A DNA stretch of 64,000 nucleotides, taken from the NCBI GenBank assembly GCA_015057615.1, contig SVEA01000089.1, positions 19,485 to 83,484 of the forward strand. Direction: 5' to 3'. Source of the stretch: Lachnospiraceae bacterium. GTDB lineage: Bacteria > Bacillota > Clostridia > Lachnospirales > Lachnospiraceae. Shown piece after piece: positions 57,430-64,000 of the stretch. The position numbers and the translations under genes are program-made. Each line of letters begins with the position of its first letter. Position 1 is the stretch's first letter. The notes beneath the pieces are model-generated. The model was not told the origin of the DNA and did no database searches. It was given only the letters and a program-made list of their open reading frames with translations.

Positions 57430-59445
57430 ATGAAAAAGGTTATGCGCCGGGTACTGGCATACATGGCAGCTTGTGTTCTTGTTGCTTCCATGCTTGCGGG
57501 CTGCGGTAAGACGAAGGACAACACAGCAACCGGAAACAAGACCGCTGACGAGGCAGGAAAACCTGCCGATGAGACCGGAAAGGCAGCAGATGAAAAGGGG
57601 GCTGAGGCGGAGCCCGCGTCATCGGGAGAGATGACAGAGGTCGGGACTCCGAGAAAAGAAACACTTATCGTTGAGTGCCAGTCTCCTACCGATACACCAG
57701 GACAGTTTAATTCCTATATGCAGGGAACTACGATGGGTTTTGGTATTCATCAGCTTATGTCAGCGATGATGTGGGAGATTGATACGGTAAAAGGTGAGCA
57801 GTTCGGAGAAGTTGCGGAAGGTATGCCCGAATCAAATGCTGATTTTACCGAGCATACCGTTAAGATTCGTCAGGGGATTAAATGGTCGGACGGCGAGGAT
57901 CTAACTGCCGACGATGTTGCATTTACATTTAACATGATCATGACCAACCCTGGTATACTCCAGAATGAATATTTTAATCAGGTATTTAAATCCGTTGAGA
58001 AAACAGATGATTATACCGTTAAGTTTGTTACAAAGGAGTCTTTCCCGCGTTTGGCACAGAGATTCGGCGTTACCATCTGGGGAAATGATTTACGAATCGT
58101 TCCGGAGCACATCTATTCACAGCAGGCGGATGTTACGCTCTTTAAGGATTCAGATCCTGTCGTTGCCGGTCCGTATACGGTAAAGGCTTATGACGAATTA
58201 GGAAAATGGATTCTTTATGAACGCCGTGAAGACTGGCAGTCCAGTACAGTAGGCGTTGTGACAGGTAAAATGCCGCAGGCAAAATACGTATGGTTCCGAA
58301 ATCTCGGCGATGATACGACCCGTCAGATGAGTCTTATAAATAACGAGGTCGATATCCTTTGCGAGGTTACACCGGAGATGCTGGAGGTTATGACAGAGCA
58401 GAACCCGAATATTGCATGCTGGTACAAAGATTTTCCTTATGCTACAAGTGATGATCCCTGCTCCAAAGGCTTACTTTTCTCCATGGGCAAGGGTGCTCCC
58501 TACGATAACAAAGATTTCCGCTGGGGGATTGCACTTGCTATGAATTTTGACGAGATCTCACAGAACATATTTGACGGTGTCGGCCGTTCTTCACCGTTCC
58601 CAGTCATTACCAATACAAGCGCTGCGCAGGAGCTGTATGTGAAACCGATCCTTCCATGGCTGGAGGATTTCAAACTTGATCTGGGCGATGGTACTACCGT
58701 AAAACCTTTCGACAATGGTTATGCAGAGAGAATCGCAGGTGTTCTCAGGGATAAGGGCTATGATATCCCTACCGATCACGATGTTCTTATTGATATGTTC
58801 GGCGTAGGCTGCTGGAAATACGATCCTGAGGCAGCAGAGAAGCTGCTTATAAAGGCTGGTCTTGAGAAAAAAGACGATGGCTGGTATTTTAACGGTCAAC
58901 CGTTTACATTTAACATGACATATTTGGCAGATTCGGAAGCGCAAGCAGGCCGCGGTGTTCAGGCAGCTTATGATCAGCTGACAAAGTTTGGTTTCAAGAT
59001 CAACCTTTCCAGTGAATCCAGTGCAACCTGGGATACTAACGCTGCTACCGGACAGTTTGATATAGCAGGATACTGGCCTACCGGATTCATAACCAAAGAT
59101 ATCTATTCACAGATCAATGGCTGGGATGCGGATCTTATCGTTCCGATCGGAGAGAAAGGTTCCGGTCAGTCAGGCCGTTGGAACAATGCCGAAGCTACGA
59201 AGATCATTCATGAGCTGGCAGAGCTTTCACCGGATGATCCCAAGGCATATGAACTTGGTCTGAAATTTTTCAAGATAGCGATAGAAGACCTTCCTTTTAT
59301 CGGTTTCCATTCCGGTGTTAAGTTCGTTCCGACGAACAGCACATGCTGGAATAACTACCCAAGTGCTGACAATCCATATAACGGACCATGGTGGTGGTGG
59401 AGCTGTTTTAAATATATAACAACGGAGATTTCACCGGTTCAGTAA
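57430..59445 (+). CDS. family-5 extracellular solute-binding lipoprotein (peptide/oligosaccharide type)
   Basis: Lipobox LVASMLAGC; VKIRQGIKWSDGEDLTADDVAFTFNMI; Trp-rich C-terminus NPYNGPWWWWSCFKY; SD GGAGGAGG. Confidence 0.92.
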   Translation: MKKVMRRVLAYMAACVLVASMLAGCGKTKDNTATGNKTADEAGKPADETGKAADEKGAEAEPASSGEMTEVGTPRKETLIVECQSPTDTPGQFNSYMQGTTMGFGIHQLMSAMMWEIDTVKGEQFGEVAEGMPESNADFTEHTVKIRQGIKWSDGEDLTADDVAFTFNMIMTNPGILQNEYFNQVFKSVEKTDDYTVKFVTKESFPRLAQRFGVTIWGNDLRIVPEHIYSQQADVTLFKDSDPVVAGPYTVKAYDELGKWILYERREDWQSSTVGVVTGKMPQAKYVWFRNLGDDTTRQMSLINNEVDILCEVTPEMLEVMTEQNPNIACWYKDFPYATSDDPCSKGLLFSMGKGAPYDNKDFRWGIALAMNFDEISQNIFDGVGRSSPFPVITNTSAAQELYVKPILPWLEDFKLDLGDGTTVKPFDNGYAERIAGVLRDKGYDIPTDHDVLIDMFGVGCWKYDPEAAEKLLIKAGLEKKDDGWYFNGQPFTFNMTYLADSEAQAGRGVQAAYDQLTKFGFKINLSSESSATWDTNAATGQFDIAGYWPTGFITKDIYSQINGWDADLIVPIGEKGSGQSGRWNNAEATKIIHELAELSPDDPKAYELGLKFFKIAIEDLPFIGFHSGVKFVPTNSTCWNNYPSADNPYNGPWWWWSCFKYITTEISPVQ

Positions 59446-59597
59446 TTATAACAAGACTTCGCCGTATTGTAATATGGTATAAGCATTGGTATAAGTGATA
59501 TAAGTTATTTAAGATTTTGAATATAGATGCGTTCCTATTCATGTTCGTGGTTTATTTATGACTTATATCAATAGGGTAGGTAATATAGATGCTTTGT

Positions 59598-59628
59598 TTA
59601 CTGCCTGGTGGCACCCACCGGGCAGTAA
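59598..59628 (+). promoter_or_regulatory. strong intercistronic stem-loop between binding protein and permease genes
   Basis: TTACTGCCTGGTGG cac CCACCGGGCAGTAA, 14-bp stem (one T-G), not followed by a T run. Confidence 0.6.
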
Positions 59629-59676
59629 CAGCATTAAGAAAAGTTATCGCGAATTTACAAAGAAGGAGTGAAGCCG

Positions 59677-60675
59677 TTGAAATTTCGCAAATATTTTATT
59701 CTAAGGTTACTCACTTATTTGCTGACCGTATGGATTGGGATTACGTTTATCTTTTTTATACCGAGAATGTTTCCTTCCGATCCGGTTGAGAACATGATCG
59801 GTCAGATTCAATCCCGTTCCGGTCAAATGGATCCTGCACAGATGGAGGCACTTCGTTCCCAGCTCAGGGTTCAGTTTGGCCTGGAAGGTTCCCTGCTGGA
59901 GCAATATGGTACGTTTCTGTGGAATGGGCTATTACATTTTAATTTCGGACCTTCCCTGATGAGCTATCCCACTCCCGTAGGTGAGATCATTGGTATGTAT
60001 CTGCCATATACGCTTTTCCTTTCCCTGACGACGACCGTCGTTGCCTGGATCATCGGCAATATCATAGGACTTCTTGCCGGTTTTCGAAAAAACAAGCTTT
60101 CCTCTAAGATTTTGGAAGGAATAGCGATATGTATCTATCCGGTTCCGTATTTTATTATTGCTCTGGTGCTGCAGATCGTATTTGCATTTGTCCTAGGATG
60201 GTTTCCCATTCAAGCGACGATAAATACACAGGGAGATTTTGCGGTTTTGTTTGCTTCGCTTATAAAGGCATCGATTCTTCCGGCTTTGTCCATGCTGCTG
60301 GTAGGTACCGGCTGGTGGATCATATCCATGAAATCCCTTGCAGGTACAACAGCGGAGGAAGATTTTGTCCTCTTCGCCCGCTACCGAGGGCTCTCCGAAA
60401 GTAAAATCGGAAAAAGCTACGTATTCCGGAATTCGATTCTTACCCAAGTGACAGCTCTGGCAATGAGTCTTGGCGTCGTATTCGGCGGTTCGATCATGAC
60501 GGAGATCGTTTTCGGCTATCCGGGTGTCGGTACTTTGGTGCAAAAGGCGATTTTAATGTCAGATTATAATATGATACTCGGATGTATCACAATTTCTATC
60601 GTGGCAATATCGACAGCAACGTTGATCGTGGATCTGATCTATCCGTTTATTGACCCACGGATTCGTTACAGCTAA
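59677..60675 (+). CDS. ABC transporter permease (OppB/DppB-like)
   Basis: LLTYLLTVWIGITFIFFIPRMFPSDPV...VFGGSIMTEIVFGYPGVGTLVQKAI...DLIYPFIDPRIRYS. TTG 59677 fits the AAGGAG spacing better than GTG 59668. Confidence 0.92.
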   Translation: MKFRKYFILRLLTYLLTVWIGITFIFFIPRMFPSDPVENMIGQIQSRSGQMDPAQMEALRSQLRVQFGLEGSLLEQYGTFLWNGLLHFNFGPSLMSYPTPVGEIIGMYLPYTLFLSLTTTVVAWIIGNIIGLLAGFRKNKLSSKILEGIAICIYPVPYFIIALVLQIVFAFVLGWFPIQATINTQGDFAVLFASLIKASILPALSMLLVGTGWWIISMKSLAGTTAEEDFVLFARYRGLSESKIGKSYVFRNSILTQVTALAMSLGVVFGGSIMTEIVFGYPGVGTLVQKAILMSDYNMILGCITISIVAISTATLIVDLIYPFIDPRIRYS

Positions 60676-60965
60676 AAGCAGGAGGTAGTAGCAAAGAGTT
60701 TACCTTGGCAAACTCTCGCGCCGAGCACGTTCTACCGCAGGCAGATAAATACCTTACGCGTGAGTGCGTCATCCCAATGCGGACTATGTTCGCATGGAGC
60801 GTTTTTGCCGTATAGGACGCAATTTCCTATACGATAAAAAGGTGCGGTTGCAATTTTCATCATGGATTCATTTTGCAGCAGCTCCGGCAGGTTTGTGTCC
60901 GCGCTGTATCTACAAACTTGCGGTACGTTTAAAGTCTCTCTTGCAAGATAATAAGCAGCGCAGAA

Positions 60966-61814
60966 ATGAGGGAAACTGTGAAGAAATTTTGGAAAAATGC
61001 GAATTTCAGGTTAAAGGCAGGACTATTCATGACAGCGTTTTTTGTACTGATTGGTTTTGTTCTATATTTTCTGCCCCATACAAATCCGTTTACATTCAAT
61101 TCTTATCCGAGTAAGCTAAAACCTTCTATGCAGCATTGGCTGGGGACTACCAGCATGGGGCAGGATGTTCTATGGCTGCTCATTGAGGCAATACATAATT
61201 CTCTTCTGATCGGTTTTATCGTGGCTACGATTGGTACGGTTGCCGGTGTATTTGTCGGGCTTTTGGCAGGCTTTGCCGGCGGATGGCTGGACCGGGTGCT
61301 TACCGTCGTAACCGATACTTTTATTGTAATCCCATCCCTTCCGATCCTCATATTGATGACCTCTTTCATGAAGGGATCTTCTACGGTTTTTATCATGGCA
61401 CTGGTACTGGCGATGTTTGCCTGGGCGTGGCCCAGCCGTCAGATTCGCTCGATGGCTCTATCCATGCGGGAGCGGGATTTTATCCATACGGCATGGTTTT
61501 CGGGGGAAGGTACCGTTCAGGTTGTCGTAACCGAGATACTTCCCTATGCATTTACATGGTCGCTCTCTAACTTCATGAACGCTACGCTTGCTGCCATAGC
61601 TTCAGAATCAAGTCTTGCCGTTCTGGGTTTGTCACCCGGTAATCTTATCTCCCTAGGAAATATGATTCAGTGGGCAAGAGACCGCAATGCGATCTTTGCA
61701 AAGCAGTGGTTCTGGATAGGCTCTCCCATCGTAGCTACGGCATTGTTGTTTATCGGACTGTTCCTTTTAATCACAGGCTATAATGATTATTTATCAATGA
61801 AGAGAGGGAGATAG
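60966..61814 (+). CDS. ABC transporter permease (OppC/DppC-like)
   Basis: HWLGTTSMGQDVLWLLIEAIHNSLLIGFIVATIGTVAGVFVGLLAGFAGGWLDRV...; SLAVLGLSPGNLISLGNMIQWARD. Confidence 0.92.
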   Translation: MRETVKKFWKNANFRLKAGLFMTAFFVLIGFVLYFLPHTNPFTFNSYPSKLKPSMQHWLGTTSMGQDVLWLLIEAIHNSLLIGFIVATIGTVAGVFVGLLAGFAGGWLDRVLTVVTDTFIVIPSLPILILMTSFMKGSSTVFIMALVLAMFAWAWPSRQIRSMALSMRERDFIHTAWFSGEGTVQVVVTEILPYAFTWSLSNFMNATLAAIASESSLAVLGLSPGNLISLGNMIQWARDRNAIFAKQWFWIGSPIVATALLFIGLFLLITGYNDYLSMKRGR

Positions 61815-61890
61815 GCGGAAACAAAAGGCGGTTTTGGGGCTTTGGAGCAAGGAACCCCGAATTAAAATGAGGGATTCAGAAAAGAGGTTA

Positions 61891-61914
61891 GTGTGAAAAA
61901 TAAATTTTTCACAC
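61891..61914. repeat. perfect 10-bp palindromic stem upstream of the OppD-like gene
   Basis: GTGTGAAAAA taaa TTTTTCACAC. Confidence 0.6.
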
Positions 61915-61973
61915 GCAACTTTGAGCCTGCGGCACAAAGTTTGCAGGTGGTCAGAAAGGGCATGGTTATTAAG

Positions 61974-62957
61974 ATGATAAAAATAGACCATTTATCCACC
62001 TCGTATTCAACAATAAACGGACCAGTTCATGTGATTAACGATGTGGATTTTGAAATACAGGAGAATGAAATTTTTGGAATAGCCGGTGAATCAGGCTGCG
62101 GCAAGACAACTTTATTAAAAGCGCTGTATGATATTGTTGAGTTTCCAATGGTGGTGGATGCGGGGAAAGTAACACTCTCAGGTCAGAAAAACGGAGAGGA
62201 TTTTTCCTACAAAACAGGTCAGATCAGAAAGACCTGGTGGAATAATATTTCCTATGTGCCGCAGGCGGCCCAAAGTGTATTAAATCCCATTGTTCCGCTA
62301 AAGAATCAGTTTTTGGATTCGATTCCGAAGGCGGAGAAAAAGAGGGAAACAAAGGAGCAGACTATAAAGAGGGTTGCGGATTACTTAGAGGAGCTTAGTC
62401 TCTCTCCGGATCTGCTTAAGGCATATCCTTTCCAGCTTTCCGGCGGGATGCGGCAGCGGGTTATTATAGCACTTGCTACGTTTATGGCGCCGAATGTGGT
62501 CCTCGCAGACGAACCGACGACAGCGCTTGACGTCGTGGTTCAGCGGGGAATCCTTATGATGCTCATGCGGCTTCAGAAGCAGCTGCAGAACACCATGGTG
62601 ATCGTAAGTCATGATATGGGCGTACATTATCAGATCACCGACCGGATGGGAATTATGTACTCCGGAAGTATTGTTGAGCTGGGGAAAACAGAGCACATTT
62701 TTGAAAAACCGATCCATCCGTACACGCAAATGCTGGTAGGCGCTCTCCCGCGGGTAGGGGACAAGAGTCCGAAGGCAGGCATACCGGGAAGACCTCCTGC
62801 ACTCACGAACCCGCCTCCCGGCTGCCGGTTTGCACCTCGCTGCCCGAAAGCGACGAGGGAATGCAGGGAGACCATACCGAAGTTTCGCGAAGTAGAGCAG
62901 GGACGTTTTGCAGCCTGCCATTTGCTGAATGAGGAAAGGGAGGGGCAACATGTCTGA
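61974..62957 (+). CDS. ABC transporter ATP-binding protein (OppD/DppD-like)
   Basis: GESGCGKTTLLKAL; PFQLSGGMRQRVIIALA; VVLADEPTTALDVVVQ; C-terminal GCRFAPRCPKATREC. The track start at 61893 (GTG) gives an N-terminal extension across a hairpin; the family N-terminus begins at MIKIDHLS. Confidence 0.9.
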   Translation: MIKIDHLSTSYSTINGPVHVINDVDFEIQENEIFGIAGESGCGKTTLLKALYDIVEFPMVVDAGKVTLSGQKNGEDFSYKTGQIRKTWWNNISYVPQAAQSVLNPIVPLKNQFLDSIPKAEKKRETKEQTIKRVADYLEELSLSPDLLKAYPFQLSGGMRQRVIIALATFMAPNVVLADEPTTALDVVVQRGILMMLMRLQKQLQNTMVIVSHDMGVHYQITDRMGIMYSGSIVELGKTEHIFEKPIHPYTQMLVGALPRVGDKSPKAGIPGRPPALTNPPPGCRFAPRCPKATRECRETIPKFREVEQGRFAACHLLNEEREGQHV

Positions 62958-63924
62958 AAAATTACTTGAAATAAAAAAAGTCAGTAAAATCTTTCAAATC
63001 GGTGGGATGCTCAGCAAAAAGAAGCTTGTTGCGGTGGATGATGTCAGTATTGCTATCGATGCCGGTAAGCCGGTTATACTTTCGGTCGTTGGGGAGTCCG
63101 GCTGCGGTAAATCTACGCTATGTAAGATGATACTGCGTCTGCATGAACCCGATCAAGGGGATATCGTTCTTTCCGGCAGGTCCTACAAAGACCGAAAAGG
63201 CTACGATCCTTTTCAATTCCGGCTGGACGTGCAACCGATCTTTCAGAATCCTTATGAAACCTTTTCGATGCGTAAAACCGTGGATACGTACCTATTTAAT
63301 ACCGCACTCCGATTGAAAATTGCCAAGAACAATAAGGAGGCGGAAGAGTTAGTCGATGATACTCTAAAAAGTGTGGGGATGTCTCTTGAAGTAGTAAAGG
63401 GCAAATACCCGGCACAGTTTTCCGGCGGTGAGCTGCAGCGGGTGTCAATTGCCCGGGCGCTCATTACCAGACCAAAGCTGATCGTAGCCGATGAGCCGGT
63501 TGCTGCGATCGATGCTTCTATGAAAATGAATATTGTAAATCTTTTTAAAGAGTTGAAGGATAAATATAATGTTTCTTTTATCTATGTCACCCATGATCTG
63601 TCGACGGCTTACTATATATCGGATTACATAGCGACCCTATACCGGGGCTGCTTGATTGAATACGGTGAAGCAAAAGAGATCATGGACGATCCGGCACATC
63701 CGTATACCGAGCTTTTGATGAATGCGGTGCCGAGAGTAGGAGAGAAATGGAATCAGGAATATGTCATGCCGGATACAGAGGACAAGGAGTATGCGATTAC
63801 TTACTGCAAATTTGCTCCCCGCTGCGCTTATGCTACGGAGGAATGCAGGAAAGCCAGACCGGAGATGAAGGCTTTGGCAGGCGGGCGGAAGGTTCTGTGC
63901 TTCCATCCGTTAAACGGAAAATAG
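62950..63924 (+). CDS. ABC transporter ATP-binding protein (OppF/DppF-like)
   Basis: GESGCGKSTLCKMIL; PAQFSGGELQRVSIARAL; LIVADEPVAAIDASM; CKFAPRCAYATEEC. Start at ATG 62950 after GGGAGGGG, overlapping the upstream gene. Confidence 0.92.
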   Translation: MSEKLLEIKKVSKIFQIGGMLSKKKLVAVDDVSIAIDAGKPVILSVVGESGCGKSTLCKMILRLHEPDQGDIVLSGRSYKDRKGYDPFQFRLDVQPIFQNPYETFSMRKTVDTYLFNTALRLKIAKNNKEAEELVDDTLKSVGMSLEVVKGKYPAQFSGGELQRVSIARALITRPKLIVADEPVAAIDASMKMNIVNLFKELKDKYNVSFIYVTHDLSTAYYISDYIATLYRGCLIEYGEAKEIMDDPAHPYTELLMNAVPRVGEKWNQEYVMPDTEDKEYAITYCKFAPRCAYATEECRKARPEMKALAGGRKVLCFHPLNGK

Positions 63925-64000
63925 CCGAGCCATTTATAAACTCAACTTCGTCAATTTGCATGATTTATGTGTTGACAAGTAATATGAAACAAATTTCATT

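Noticed and set aside
60764-61114. 116-aa ORF between permease genes
   Set aside because: Overlaps the start of the OppC-like gene in another frame and runs through hairpins; no family resemblance.
62385-62951. 188-aa minus-strand ORF inside the OppD-like gene
   Set aside because: Fully antisense to a conserved ABC ATPase; composition matches a codon-shadow ORF.
1-64000. CRISPR arrays, tRNA, rRNA
   Set aside because: No regularly spaced direct repeats and no tRNA/rRNA-like sequence noticed by reading; not a substitute for a tRNAscan or CRISPR finder run.

Overview
AT-rich Firmicutes (probably Clostridia/Lachnospiraceae-like) chromosomal segment with three blocks. (1) 1-45,486, + strand: most of a trans-AT hybrid PKS/NRPS assembly line in five collinear ORFs (the first is cut by the left window edge). 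Hand-read order: [..KR-ACP] | KS1-(psi-ACP)-DH-KR-ACP | KS2-ACP | KS3-DH-ACP | KS4-DH // KR-ACP | KS5-DH-ACP | KS6-DH-KR-ACP | KS7-(psi-ACP)-KR-cMT-ACP // KS0-ACP // C-A-PCP | KS9-DH // KR-ACP | KS10-(psi-ACP)-DH-KR-cMT-ACP-ACP-TE. There is no AT domain and no stand-alone AT gene in the window, so the AT must be supplied in trans. I do not recognise the product. (2) 45.5-52 kb: a terminator/hairpin-rich spacer with a decayed IS3-type transposase, then a probable spore-surface locus. This has a glucose/sorbosone dehydrogenase-like protein, a beta-propeller protein, a small protein and a SdrD-B/DUF11 protein; the last three share one ~65-aa C-terminal domain, and a sigma-K-like promoter lies upstream. 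(3) 52.4-64 kb: a YesM/YesN-type two-component system, a family-1 solute-binding protein and a complete family-5 (Opp/Dpp-like) ABC importer. The observations most worth a second look are: three carrier-protein-like inserts lacking the phosphopantetheine serine inside KS-flanking linkers; a stand-alone KS0-ACP protein that lost both catalytic histidines but kept the cysteine; KR-less KS-DH-ACP modules; a 150-bp inverted-repeat element at the only subunit junction without docking helices; the shared domain in three neighbouring spore-type proteins; and a ~141-bp long hairpin between the sensor kinase and response regulator.
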